64,000 nucleotides of DNA from SMBSF63 sp034003545. Lineage in GTDB: Bacteria; Chloroflexota; Anaerolineae; Anaerolineales; Anaerolineaceae. The stretch is from NCBI GenBank assembly GCA_964447155.1, contig CAYURM010000005.1, forward strand, positions 97,414 to 161,413, in the 5' to 3' direction. Below are positions 1-7,974 of this stretch, piece by piece. The notes below the pieces were generated by a model that made no database searches, was not told the DNA's origin, and saw only the letters and a list, made by a program, of their open reading frames with translations. Made by a program: the position numbers and the translations under genes. Within the stretch, counting starts at the first letter, position 1; each line of letters starts with the position of its first letter.

Positions 1-1796
1 CGCGCTGGTATGGAGTGATCATAACTTGAATCTACATTCCTAAAAAAATAATCCGACCTGAATAAACCATAGGTGCTGTATCCATGATTTTTTAATATTT
101 GATGAACCACACCATCTCCTGAAACAGCTTCCCACTGATTCGTGTTTGAGGTTGAAACATTCATAATACTGCTCATTGTATTTATTGTGGTTTGCGCTAT
201 TGAATACGTATGTGGATAGAGTTCAAAACCTTTTTCAACCAGGTAATCTTCCTGGGAAGTGTTATCAATACCATAGCCTGACATTGTTTCGTTTGACACA
301 TAGGCATCATATATAAGCAGATAAATATTCGGGGTAACTACAGGTTCTTTTTCTTCTGTTAGTGAATAAAATTGATTCTCTTCTGTAAGCGAAAAAGATG
401 ATCTATCCCTTTCTCTAGCAGTTGATAGAAATTGGAAAGCAGCGTTTGTTATAAAACTGATTAATATAAAATAGTAAAAAATTCTTCTGTCTTTCATGCT
501 ATAAAGCAAAAAAGCTAAAGTGAAAGTTCCCACAAGAAATAAAAGCTGAATAATAAAGTTCCCCGAATAATACCAGGAAAAAGTGTTGCTGAAAATTGCC
601 ATATTGGTTATGGTATATACAAAAGCCAAACCCGTGAGCATCAATAGTTTTGTTGAGCTAAAAATACTGAAAAGCATAGGAATTAGGTAAAGATAAACGG
701 CAGAACATATGATGAAGAACACTAAAATTATTATTGTATCATTCAATAATAAAATATCTTTATTTATAATGAGATATTGGACTATCGGGGTTAAAGGGAG
801 CAAAAGTAAAAGAACATCTCCCGGGGAAAAATTGTTATCAGAATTAACGAAAACCCATTGATCTTGCTTATGAAATTTATGGGTTATAAAAATTGAGATA
901 TACAGGACAATTACAAAAACTGACAAATATTTAATTAATAAAGAAAAAAAGTTGTGGTTTACGCCTTCAGGAAGATACCTGGAAGAAAAATATAGAAAGG
1001 AGGCAGAGTATAAAATCAGTAAAAGCACGGGAACAAGACAATTTTTAAAAATTAAGCTTGCTTTCCAGTTTGATATGATGATAAGGAATGAAATTAAAAA
1101 TCCAAGAATCGATGAGAAAAATATAAGGGGGATGAAAATAAGAAATTGTGGTGCAGGTTTATTGATGGAATAGGGTTTTTCCTGGATCGTATCCGCGTAT
1201 AAATCCATGCGTACGACTTCTTCTCTTATGGAAATATCAACCATTCCCGATTGAGGACCAGCAATAAAATTGACCCATAATCGATCTTCGATTTTGGCGT
1301 TTAAGGTCAGCTTTGCAGTGCTATCATATAAAATGATGGAATCCTCCAGAATTTCACCATTCCCCTCAAGTTTAATGCTTTCATAACTGATCCATTTGTC
1401 GCCATTCCTGATCCCATTTATCTCAATGTGCTTTTCCTGAGATGTGTTATTGGTCTCAAATCCATGAATAATGATTTTCGTTCGTGGAATAAGAAAGATG
1501 GATTCTGGAATATTGATATGTGCAGCATTAATAATGAATAATCCCGTAATGGGGATCGCAATAATAAATATGAATTGAGTGATCCGGTCAAGAGCTTTCC
1601 ACTTCTTCCAATACCCATTTTCATTGCACACTGTAATAATAATGTAGAAGAGTACGGTTAAAAGAAAAAGTACGGATAATCGTCGCTTGCTGGCGGTTAT
1701 CTGTTGATATAAAAACAGGGTAGTGGATGTAGATAAAATAATACTTAAAAATAATATGAAAAAATTAAACTTCATATATCTTTGAATGAATTTCAT
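1..1796 (-). CDS. Membrane protein with C-terminal sulfatase-like domain (partial, runs off the left edge)
   Basis: Reading the minus strand from ATG at 1796 gives 598 codons without a stop up to the window edge. The start is preceded by GAGGG five bases upstream. The N-terminus has two hydrophobic segments (about residues 10-28 and 38-55, another near 70-90), then a soluble beta-rich stretch of about 110 residues, then a block of about five hydrophobic segments (residues ~215-440). After residue ~485 a segment PNIYLLIYDAY followed by a Thr/Ser-rich stretch and YSTYGLFRSDYFF resembles the first strand and early core of the alkaline phosphatase/sulfatase superfamily (compare MdoB/LtaS-like transferases and arylsulfatases). 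The metal ligands cannot be checked because most of the domain is outside the window. It may modify surface polymers; the exact role is unknown. The gene is much more AT-rich than the rest of the window. Confidence 0.75.
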   Translation of the reverse strand, partial: MKFIQRYMKFNFFILFLSIILSTSTTLFLYQQITASKRRLSVLFLLTVLFYIIITVCNENGYWKKWKALDRITQFIFIIAIPITGLFIINAAHINIPESIFLIPRTKIIIHGFETNNTSQEKHIEINGIRNGDKWISYESIKLEGNGEILEDSIILYDSTAKLTLNAKIEDRLWVNFIAGPQSGMVDISIREEVVRMDLYADTIQEKPYSINKPAPQFLIFIPLIFFSSILGFLISFLIIISNWKASLIFKNCLVPVLLLILYSASFLYFSSRYLPEGVNHNFFSLLIKYLSVFVIVLYISIFITHKFHKQDQWVFVNSDNNFSPGDVLLLLLPLTPIVQYLIINKDILLLNDTIIILVFFIICSAVYLYLIPMLFSIFSSTKLLMLTGLAFVYTITNMAIFSNTFSWYYSGNFIIQLLFLVGTFTLAFLLYSMKDRRIFYYFILISFITNAAFQFLSTARERDRSSFSLTEENQFYSLTEEKEPVVTPNIYLLIYDAYVSNETMSGYGIDNTSQEDYLVEKGFELYPHTYSIAQTTINTMSSIMNVSTSNTNQWEAVSGDGVVHQILKNHGYSTYGLFRSDYFFRNVDSSYDHSIPA

Positions 1797-1902
1797 AATT
1801 TCCCTCTAAACGATTTTCAGATGCCGCAGAAATTTCTCGTCTTGCAAGCACATGCTGCAACGGGGGGCGCGAAATGAGGCGGATAGGCTTCCTCCTGAGC
1901 GC

Positions 1903-2055
1903 CTATTCCTCATCTTCTTTGTTTATTTGATCCTCTTTTTTGCCAAACAGGGAAGTGATCTTTCCCCAAAACAGCTTAATGAAAACGCCCAACCCTAAAA
2001 GGGCAGCCAATACTGCCTGGACAACCACACTACCTGTTCCTGGATCAAGATACAT
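1903..2055 (-). CDS. Small membrane protein, 50 residues, MYLDPGTGS type
   Basis: The minus strand encodes a 50-residue peptide from ATG 2055 to TAG 1903, with GAGGAG upstream (GAGGAGTTTGAA before the ATG). It begins MYLDPGTGSVVVQAVLAA, has one hydrophobic helix (about residues 9-30, ending in KLFWGKI) and a charged tail rich in Lys, Glu and Asp. Short proteins starting MYLDPG(T/S)GS with one helix and an FWGKI-like motif recur in many bacteria, often close to phosphatase/sulfatase-type membrane proteins; this is from memory of the family. It lies 107 bases upstream of the sulfatase-like gene on the same strand, so the two are probably cotranscribed. Function unknown; perhaps a small subunit or assembly partner of its neighbour. 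Confidence 0.75.
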   Translation of the reverse strand: MYLDPGTGSVVVQAVLAALLGLGVFIKLFWGKITSLFGKKEDQINKEDEE

Positions 2056-2109
2056 TTCAAACTCCTCATTTTAGTGATTTCGAAAACCCGCAGACAATGC
2101 TTCTTGCGT

Positions 2110-2115
2110 ATTATA
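2110..2115 (-). promoter_or_regulatory. Candidate -10 box for the small-protein gene
   Basis: On the minus strand the hexamer is TATAAT, about 55 bases upstream of the start of the 50-residue protein. No good -35 box is seen, so the assignment is weak. Confidence 0.35.
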
Positions 2116-2321
2116 CTAATAAATTTGGAAAGGAATGGCTTACTCTACAATTTTATTCAACTAACAACTAAAGCGGTGCACTAAAAATATTCGCTTTTGG
2201 GACAGCCTCGTTGTTATTTATCGCAGTATACTTACAGGAGCTTATGCTCGTTGTGGTAGATTTGGACAGAAATCGAAAAAAAGAAATGTTACCCTGTGGT
2301 CAGTCGTTCAGCACGCAAATG

Positions 2322-2341
2322 GTAACCACTGAAGTGGTTAC
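2322..2341. repeat. Perfect palindrome, dispersed hairpin family
   Basis: GTAACCACT, two-base loop GA, then AGTGGTTAC: 9-bp perfect arms. Close relatives with changed stems lie at 3145-3164 and 3177-3196. Confidence 0.7.
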
Positions 2342-2406
2342 TACAATGGGCATCGAAACCCTGGCATAACTCCCTTATAGTAATTTGAATGAAAGAAGAG
2401 GTATGT

Positions 2407-3078
2407 ATGGCTAAAAAAACTGCTTCAATCCTGTTCCTCGGCAAGGCGGGTGATGCCTGTGTTGAGAAAGCATTGCAGTTCTGTCAGGCGAATTTTACGA
2501 ATGTGACCGCCCACCTGGGGGAGTGGGGAGATCCCCTGCCGGAAAGCGCAAAACTGTGGGAGGGTGATTACATCATCAGTTATCTCTCCCGCTGGGTGGT
2601 GCCTGCCTCCCTGCTGGAAAGGGCAAAGATCGCTGCGTTTAATTTTCATCCGGCCTCGCCGGATTATCCCGGGATTGGCTGTAATAATTTTGCGTTGTAT
2701 GAAGACGCAAAAGAATATGGGGTGACCTGCCATCACATGGCAGCCCAGGTTGACACGGGCAAGCTGATCGCGGTCAAGCGCTTTCCTGTCTTTCCCACGG
2801 ACAATGTCGCTTCCATCCTTGAGCGAACCTATGACCATCAGATCGTATTGTTTTTCGAAGTATTGGGCATGATCCTGAATGACCAGCCGCTGCCGGTGCT
2901 GGAGGAGACCTGGACGCGCAAGCCTTTCAGCAGGAAGGAATTCAATCAACTGCGGCAGATCACCCCGGATATGACAAAGGAAGAGATTGCCCGGCGCATC
3001 CGTGCCACGGCGTATGGCGAGTGGCAGCCGTGGGTGGAGATTGCGGGGTATGTTTTTTCATTGAAGTCAAGGGAATGA
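2407..3078 (+). CDS. Formyltransferase-like protein (methionyl-tRNA/sugar N-formyltransferase fold)
   Basis: A 223-residue protein with the core of the formyltransferase family (PF00551), which moves a formyl group from 10-formyltetrahydrofolate to an amine. The signature is visible: FNFHPASPDYPG (Asn and His of the active site, residues ~78-89) and AAQVDTGKLI with the catalytic Asp. Length is close to a stand-alone catalytic domain; there is no C-terminal anticodon-type domain, so it is not a normal Fmt. I take ATG 2407 as start because AGAAGAGG lies just upstream; an ATG at 2389 in the same frame has no ribosome binding site. It stands 315 bases before neuB, so it may formylate an amino sugar for the same surface glycan, but that link rests only on position. 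Confidence 0.78.
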   Translation: MAKKTASILFLGKAGDACVEKALQFCQANFTNVTAHLGEWGDPLPESAKLWEGDYIISYLSRWVVPASLLERAKIAAFNFHPASPDYPGIGCNNFALYEDAKEYGVTCHHMAAQVDTGKLIAVKRFPVFPTDNVASILERTYDHQIVLFFEVLGMILNDQPLPVLEETWTRKPFSRKEFNQLRQITPDMTKEEIARRIRATAYGEWQPWVEIAGYVFSLKSRE

Positions 3079-3144
3079 TGGTCATTGCGCGGCGTGGACT
3101 GAGCGTCTGAAGGGTTGCGATCCTCTCTCCGTATGGTAATTGTA

Positions 3145-3164
3145 GTAATGACTTTAGTCATTAC
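3145..3164. repeat. Perfect palindrome, dispersed hairpin family
   Basis: GTAATGACT, loop TT, AGTCATTAC. It has the same frame as the copy at 3177 but two stem positions differ on both sides, so pairing is kept. Confidence 0.7.
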
Positions 3165-3176
3165 AGCCTGCGGGGG

Positions 3177-3196
3177 GTAACCACTAAAGTGGTTAC
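3177..3196. repeat. Perfect palindrome, dispersed hairpin family
   Basis: GTAACCACT, loop AA, AGTGGTTAC, followed by TACGATG. It is nearly identical to the copy at 2322-2341. Confidence 0.7.
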
Positions 3197-3197
3197 T

Positions 3198-3236
3198 ACG
3201 ATGATTCGTAACGATGATTCGTAACGATGATTCGTA
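3198..3236 (+). repeat. 13-bp tandem repeat, three copies
   Basis: ACGATGATTCGTA is repeated three times without a break. The unit starts inside the tail of the preceding palindrome, which suggests slippage next to the hairpin. Confidence 0.8.
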
Positions 3237-3393
3237 ATAATCCTTCTTGAAGGTCCAGTTTGATTGTACGTGCCAGCGTGGTAATCGCCTTGTTGCCAAA
3301 ACATGAATGGCTCGCCATGACGGAGCCGTCCCTATGGTAGAATCGTTACCATCTTTAACATTCGCACGATATAAAATGATGATGGAGGCCTGA

Positions 3394-4443
3394 ATGGAGG
3401 CTGTTGAAATCGCTGGCCGAAAGATTGGCCGAGAATACGCCCCATTTTTAATTGCCGAAGCGGGGGTCAACCATAACGGTGATATTAACATGGCGCTGGC
3501 GCTGGTCGATGCTGCCGCTCAGGCTGGCGCGGATGCGGTCAAATTCCAGACCTTTTCCGCCGACCGTCTGGTTACCAAACAGGCCCCCAAAGCCAAATAC
3601 CAGCTTGAAACCACAAACGAAAGCGAATCGCAGTACCAGATGCTCAAAGATCTGGAACTGAGCGAAGAGGATCACCGCCTTTTGCTGGCGCGCTGCCAGC
3701 AGAAAGGGGTGCTTTTCCTTTCTTCGCCCTTTGATGAGACCAGCGCTGATCTGCTGGAGAGCCTGAATGTCCCTGCGTACAAAATCCCCTCTGGTGAGAT
3801 CACCAATCATCCCTATCTGGCGCACATCGCCCGCAAGGGCAAGCCGATCATCCTTTCTACGGGCATGTCTGGTCTGGGCGAGGTGGAGGCAGCGGTGGAA
3901 ACCATCGCTGGGGCTGGCAGTCCGCCGCTCGTGCTGCTGCACTGCGTCAGCCAGTATCCCGCCCCGCCGGAAGAACTGAACCTGCGTGCCATGCACACCC
4001 TGGAAGCCGCATTTGATGTACCGGTGGGTTTCTCAGACCATACCGAGGGTATTGAGATGGCCCTGGTGGCGGTTGCCCTGGGTGCAGCTGTGATTGAGAA
4101 GCATTTCACCCTTGATCGCAGTTTGCCCGGACCGGATCATCGCGCCTCGCTGGAGCCGGATGCGCTGAAGCGGCTGGCAGACGGGATGAAGCGTGTACAG
4201 ATCGCTCTGGGGGATGGACGTAAACTGCCCACGGCCAGCGAACGGAATACCGCCGAGGTAGCCCGCAAGAGCCTGGTGGCGGCTTGCGATATCCCGGCTG
4301 GAACCGTCCTGAAGGATGAACTGGTCGCTGTGCGCCGCCCTGGCACTGGCCTGCCGCCTGCTCTGCGTGAGCAATTGATCGGGCGCATTACGACGAAAGC
4401 CCTGACTGCCGGACAGCTTTTCAGTTGGGAAGACCTGGCATGA
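3394..4443 (+). CDS. neuB: N-acetylneuraminate / legionaminate synthase
   Basis: A 349-residue NeuB-family enzyme, the full usual length. It condenses phosphoenolpyruvate with ManNAc or a 2,4-diacetamido-trideoxymannose to make a nine-carbon nonulosonic acid. The N-terminal TIM barrel shows AEAGVNHNGD (residues ~21-30), KFQTF, SDHTEG and EKHFTLD, the region carrying the metal-binding His. The C-terminal SAF (antifreeze-like) domain lies at about residues 283-345. A GGAGG stands four bases before the ATG. The stop overlaps the start of neuC (ATGA). Sequence alone does not separate Neu5Ac synthase from LegI; there are no LegB/LegC-type genes beside it. Confidence 0.93.
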   Translation: MEAVEIAGRKIGREYAPFLIAEAGVNHNGDINMALALVDAAAQAGADAVKFQTFSADRLVTKQAPKAKYQLETTNESESQYQMLKDLELSEEDHRLLLARCQQKGVLFLSSPFDETSADLLESLNVPAYKIPSGEITNHPYLAHIARKGKPIILSTGMSGLGEVEAAVETIAGAGSPPLVLLHCVSQYPAPPEELNLRAMHTLEAAFDVPVGFSDHTEGIEMALVAVALGAAVIEKHFTLDRSLPGPDHRASLEPDALKRLADGMKRVQIALGDGRKLPTASERNTAEVARKSLVAACDIPAGTVLKDELVAVRRPGTGLPPALREQLIGRITTKALTAGQLFSWEDLA

Positions 4444-5621
4444 GGACGATTGGCGTTGTCACGGTGGGGCGCTCGGACTTTGGCATTTACCGGCCTGTGC
4501 TGGAGGCCATCCGGGCGGAGTCGACACTGGAGCTGCGCCTGATCGTGTCGGGGATGCACCTGTCGCCGCACTATGGTTCCACTGTAGAGCAGATCGAAGC
4601 TGAGGGCTTTATTGTCGACGAGCGTGTGGAGATGCTGCTTTCCTCAGATTCGCCCGAAGGGATTGCCAAATCCATGGGCTTGGGCACGATTGGCTTCGCT
4701 CAATCCTTTGCGTATAGCCGGCCAGACCTCCTCCTCGTTCTTGGGGACCGCTTTGAGATGCACGCTGCCGCCCTGGCCGCACTGCCGTTCAATATTCCGG
4801 TTGCCCACATCCACGGCGGCGAGGTCACAGAAGGCGCGATGGACGAGGCCCTGCGCCATGCCATCACCAAACTCAGCCACCTGCATTTCACCGCTACGGA
4901 GGAATATGCCCGGCGGGTGATCCAGCTTGGCGAGGAGCCGTGGCGGGTGATCGTTTCTGGCGCACCGGGCCTGGATAATTTGCATGGCATGTCCTGGCTG
5001 AGTGCCGCTGAACTGAAAGAGCGCTTCGGTCTGCGTATTGATGACGCACCTTTATTGGTTACGTTTCATCCGGTCACCCTGGAATATACCAGCGCGGCAT
5101 ATCAGATTGACGAATTGCTGCATGCTTTGCAGATCAGAGGCTCATCTGTGATCTTCACCCTGCCCAATGCCGACACGGGCAACAGTGTCATTCGCCAGAA
5201 GATCGCCGCTTTTGTTGCCGCGCACCCTGACAACGCGCAGGCGGTGGAAAGCCTGGGGACGCAGGGCTACTTTAGCCTGATGAAGCTGGCCGAGGCGATG
5301 GTGGGCAATTCCTCCAGCGGGATCATTGAAGCGGCGTCGTTTGCATTGCCAGTGGTTAATATCGGCAGCCGCCAGGGTGGGCGGGCGCGCGGCAGGAATG
5401 TGATTGATGTGGGGTATAATCATTCGGAAATTCTGGACGGTATTCAACGCGCGGTTGCCCCTGCCATGCGCCAGTCCTTGCGTGGGATGCAAAACCCTTA
5501 TGGCGATGGTCACGCGGCGGGGCGCATCGTTTTCCACCTGCGGGATATCCCCCTGGACAGGAAATTGATCGTCAAGCGGTTTTATGATCTCCCCGCAGCA
5601 GCAAATGAAGGGAGCGCGTAA
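4440..5621 (+). CDS. neuC: UDP-N-acetylglucosamine 2-epimerase, hydrolysing (NeuC/LegG family)
   Basis: A 393-residue GT-B fold enzyme that inverts C2 and releases UDP, giving ManNAc (NeuC) or the bacillosamine-derived mannose analogue (LegG), the substrate for NeuB. Motifs seen: GDRFEMHAAALAA, HIHGGEVTEGAMDEALRH, FHPVTLEY and GNSSSGIIEAASF. I start it at ATG 4440, which overlaps the neuB stop by four bases, the usual sign of translational coupling; an in-frame upstream start at 4425 would add only five residues. It is the second gene of the nonulosonate operon. Confidence 0.92.
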   Translation: MRTIGVVTVGRSDFGIYRPVLEAIRAESTLELRLIVSGMHLSPHYGSTVEQIEAEGFIVDERVEMLLSSDSPEGIAKSMGLGTIGFAQSFAYSRPDLLLVLGDRFEMHAAALAALPFNIPVAHIHGGEVTEGAMDEALRHAITKLSHLHFTATEEYARRVIQLGEEPWRVIVSGAPGLDNLHGMSWLSAAELKERFGLRIDDAPLLVTFHPVTLEYTSAAYQIDELLHALQIRGSSVIFTLPNADTGNSVIRQKIAAFVAAHPDNAQAVESLGTQGYFSLMKLAEAMVGNSSSGIIEAASFALPVVNIGSRQGGRARGRNVIDVGYNHSEILDGIQRAVAPAMRQSLRGMQNPYGDGHAAGRIVFHLRDIPLDRKLIVKRFYDLPAAANEGSA

Positions 5622-5625
5622 TCCC

Positions 5626-6273
5626 ATGCGGCGGTGTGTGATCCTCGGCGGCGGCGGTCATGCCAGGGTGTTGATTGATGCCATTTTGCTTGTCGGTCAG
5701 GTTGAACTGCACGGTATCCTCTTGCCGGACGAATCGTTGTGGGGATCCGATGTTTTCGGTGTGCCCGTACTGGGCGGTGATGCCCTGCTGCCCTCGCTGG
5801 TTGCGCAGGGAGTGGACAGCTTCGTGGTCGGCCTCGGCTCGGTGGGTGACAGCAGCATCCGCGAGAAGTTATATCATTATGGCCTCGATCTGGGCCTGGA
5901 TGTGCTTTCCGTCTGTCATCCTGCGGCGATTCTTTCGCCTCGGGCGCGCTATGGCCGTGGCGGGCAGTTCCTGCCCGGCAGCATCGTCAACGCCGGAGCC
6001 GTGATTGGCGAAAATGTGATTGTCAACAGCGGCGCGATTGTGGAGCATGATTGCCAGATTGGCGATCATGTGCATATCGCCACCGGCGCACATCTCTCCG
6101 GCACCGTGCAGATTGGAGAGGGTGCACATATCGGCACTGGCGCGATAGTGCGTCAGGGCATTAAAATTGGAACGAACGCCCTTGTGGGGGCGGGTGCGGT
6201 GGTTGTCAAGGATGTGCCGCCGGACACATTGGTAACAGGTGTTCCTGCTCATCCGCGGCAAACATCAACTTAA
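5626..6273 (+). CDS. neuD: NeuD/PglD-family sugar acyltransferase
   Basis: A 215-residue protein with the two parts of the NeuD/PglD family: an N-terminal Rossmann-like segment (RRCVILGGGGHARVLID, residues 2-18) and a C-terminal left-handed beta helix of hexapeptide repeats (residues ~100-205). The VEHDCQIGDH segment contains the expected catalytic His. Such enzymes use acetyl-CoA (or another acyl-CoA) to acylate the 4-amino group of UDP-linked sugars (PglD, LegH) or a hydroxyl of sialic acid (NeuD). ATG 5626 follows the neuC stop by four bases, with GGGAG further upstream. An in-frame upstream ATG at 5584 would lie inside neuC and is less likely. Confidence 0.88.
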   Translation: MRRCVILGGGGHARVLIDAILLVGQVELHGILLPDESLWGSDVFGVPVLGGDALLPSLVAQGVDSFVVGLGSVGDSSIREKLYHYGLDLGLDVLSVCHPAAILSPRARYGRGGQFLPGSIVNAGAVIGENVIVNSGAIVEHDCQIGDHVHIATGAHLSGTVQIGEGAHIGTGAIVRQGIKIGTNALVGAGAVVVKDVPPDTLVTGVPAHPRQTST

Positions 6274-6291
6274 TGGAAGCGTAGAACCTGT

Positions 6292-7170
6292 ATGAATTTT
6301 CGCATCATTCCAAAACTGGATATTAAAGGTCCAAACCTGGTCAAAGGGATTCACTTTGAGGGTTTGCGCGTGATGGGCAAGCCGGAAGATTTCGCCCGCC
6401 ATTATTATCACCAGGGCGCAGATGAATTGATCTACATGGATGCGGTGGCCAGCCTGTATGGCCGCAACAGCCTGCTGGACATCGTTGAGCGTACCTCGCG
6501 GGAGATCTTTATTCCACTTTGTGTTGGCGGCGGCCTGCGCAGCGTGGAGGATATCCGCGCCGTGCTGCGGGCGGGGGCTGACAAGGTTTCCCTGAATACT
6601 GCTGCCATTGAAAACCCCGAACTGATCCGCACGGCTTCGCGCGTGTTTGGGTCTTCGACGGTGGTGGTATCGATTGAAGCGATCAAACATGCCAGCGGCA
6701 AATATGAAGCCTGTGTGGAGTATGGCCGCCAGGAAACGGGCGTGGACGCCATCGAGTGGGCGCAACGTGCTGAAGCACTGGGCGCGGGCGAGCTGGTGGT
6801 GACGTCCATCAACCAGGAAGGCACGGGCGAAGGGTTTGACCTGGAACTGACCCGGCGGATTGCCGAGGCCGTTTCGATCCCTGTCATCGCCGCCGGTGGC
6901 GCAGGAAGCATGGAGCATGTCGTGCAAGTTCTTCAGGAAGGCAAGGCGGATGCTGTCAGCATAGCTTCCCTGCTGCATTACAATGTTGTGCGCCAACAGC
7001 AGTATGCTGAAGAGCAATTCAAGATCGAGGGCAATGTCGAGTTTCTGCAGGGGCGCCGCGGCGGAGCAGGTTTTTCCAAAATTGAGGAGACGACCCTGCC
7101 GGAGCTGAAAGATTACCTGGCGCAGCAGGGCATTGACGTGCGCCGGCAGATCATCGAGGAGGGGGCATGA
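6292..7170 (+). CDS. HisF-like cyclase subunit of a sugar amidination system
   Basis: A 292-residue (beta-alpha)8 protein of the HisF family, about 40 residues longer than true HisF, with an extra C-terminal tail after residue ~250. It keeps PKLDIKG...VKG at the N-terminus (the first catalytic Asp), VGGGLRS and AAGGAGS phosphate-binding loops. The segment that reads AIDA in histidine-making HisF is SIEA here, and TSIDRDGT reads TSINQEGT, so the second catalytic Asp is Glu and a third Asp is Asn. With HisH- and WbpG-like genes directly downstream, it most likely channels ammonia for turning an acetamido group into an acetamidino group, as proposed for WbpG/HisH2/HisF2 and PseA/LegA-type systems, not for histidine synthesis. 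Its last bases overlap the next start (ATGA). Confidence 0.85.
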   Translation: MNFRIIPKLDIKGPNLVKGIHFEGLRVMGKPEDFARHYYHQGADELIYMDAVASLYGRNSLLDIVERTSREIFIPLCVGGGLRSVEDIRAVLRAGADKVSLNTAAIENPELIRTASRVFGSSTVVVSIEAIKHASGKYEACVEYGRQETGVDAIEWAQRAEALGAGELVVTSINQEGTGEGFDLELTRRIAEAVSIPVIAAGGAGSMEHVVQVLQEGKADAVSIASLLHYNVVRQQQYAEEQFKIEGNVEFLQGRRGGAGFSKIEETTLPELKDYLAQQGIDVRRQIIEEGA

Positions 7171-7841
7171 GTGACGAGCGGAAGATCGAAGCTGCCATCG
7201 TTGACCACCGCCTCGGTAACCTGTACAGCGTGAAACTGGCCTGCGAGCATGTGGGCATGCAGGCTGAGGTGACCGATGAAGCGGCGGAAATTCTGGCCTC
7301 GGATGTGGTCATCCTGCCCGGTGTGGGTGCATACGAAGATGCGATGATCGCCCTGAACGAATCCGGCCTGAGCAAGGTGCTGCACGAAGTGGCCGCACGC
7401 GGCACGCCGCTGGTCGGCGTTTGCCTGGGATTGCAGCTCTTGATGACGGAAAGCTTCGAGTTCGGTCATCATCTCGGGCTGGGACTGATTGAAGGGCAGG
7501 TGCTGCCATTTGACAAACCGCAGGACGAGAATGGGCGTGTTCTGAAAGTGCCGCAGGTGTGCTGGAACCGCATTCACCGGCCGGCATCCGTGCAGTGGGA
7601 GGACAGTTTCCTGGATGGGGTGGATGATAATGAATACATGTATTTCGTCCATTCGTTTTACGTCCAACCGGCCAATGAGGATGTCATCCTTGCTACCACA
7701 ACCTACGGCGATGTAGAATTTTGTTCCAGCCTGCGCCGCAGAAATGTGTTTGCCACACAATTCCACCCGGAGCGCAGCGGCCCGCAGGGGCTGCGCGTTT
7801 ATGAAAATATCGCCGCTTATTGCAAGTCGGCACGAATTTAA
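7167..7841 (+). CDS. HisH-like glutaminase subunit of a sugar amidination system
   Basis: A 224-residue class I glutamine amidotransferase. The nucleophile elbow GVCLGLQLL (Cys near residue 90), FVHSFYV and ATQFHPERSG (His and Glu) give a complete catalytic triad, so it should release ammonia from glutamine. PQVCWN replaces the PHMGWN-type motif of ordinary HisH. It overlaps the HisF-like gene by four bases and lies 133 bases before the WbpG-like gene, so the ammonia probably passes through the HisF-like barrel to the sugar amidotransferase. Confidence 0.88.
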   Translation: MSDERKIEAAIVDHRLGNLYSVKLACEHVGMQAEVTDEAAEILASDVVILPGVGAYEDAMIALNESGLSKVLHEVAARGTPLVGVCLGLQLLMTESFEFGHHLGLGLIEGQVLPFDKPQDENGRVLKVPQVCWNRIHRPASVQWEDSFLDGVDDNEYMYFVHSFYVQPANEDVILATTTYGDVEFCSSLRRRNVFATQFHPERSGPQGLRVYENIAAYCKSARI

Positions 7842-7858
7842 CAAAACGTTCCCTGCGT

Positions 7859-7951
7859 GTGCCCTGAGCGTGCCCTGAGCTTGCCCTGAGCTTGCCGAAG
7901 GGCTTGCCGAAGGGCTTGCCGAAGGGCTTGTCGAAGGGCTTGCCAAAGGCC
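7859..7951 (+). repeat. Amplified halves of the CCCTGAGC/GAAGGG palindrome
   Basis: Three 11-bp units ending CCCTGAGC (7859-7891) are followed directly by five 12-bp units of the type TTGCCGAAGGGC (7892-7951, the last two slightly changed). The two sets are the left and right halves of the dispersed element CCCTGAGCTTGCCGAAGGG, each multiplied on its own side. The array lies inside the operon between the HisH-like and WbpG-like genes and ends about 10 bases before the ribosome binding site of the latter, so its hairpins could affect mRNA or translation. Confidence 0.8.
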
Positions 7952-7974
7952 ACGTTTTGATTGAGGAGAGCAGC

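Larger units (their letters stand above)
2056..2406. other. Intergenic region between divergent genes
   Basis: This 351-base spacer separates the minus-strand small-protein/sulfatase pair from the plus-strand nonulosonate locus. It holds a TATAAT-like -10 for the minus strand at 2110-2115 and a perfect hairpin at 2322-2341. No coding sequence was seen. Confidence 0.6.
3079..3393. other. Intergenic region with palindromes and a short tandem repeat
   Basis: The 315-base spacer before neuB contains two hairpin repeats (3145-3164, 3177-3196) and a 13-bp tandem repeat (3198-3236). No gene was seen. GGAGG at about 3384 serves neuB. Confidence 0.6.

Noticed and set aside
3198..3236. 13-bp repeats as replication iterons
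   Set aside because: Only three copies, no AT-rich melting region or rep/dnaA gene nearby, and they start in the tail of a dispersed palindrome.
6292..7841. hisF-hisH as part of a histidine operon
   Set aside because: No other his gene is present, the HisF-like active site is altered, and a sugar amidotransferase follows directly.
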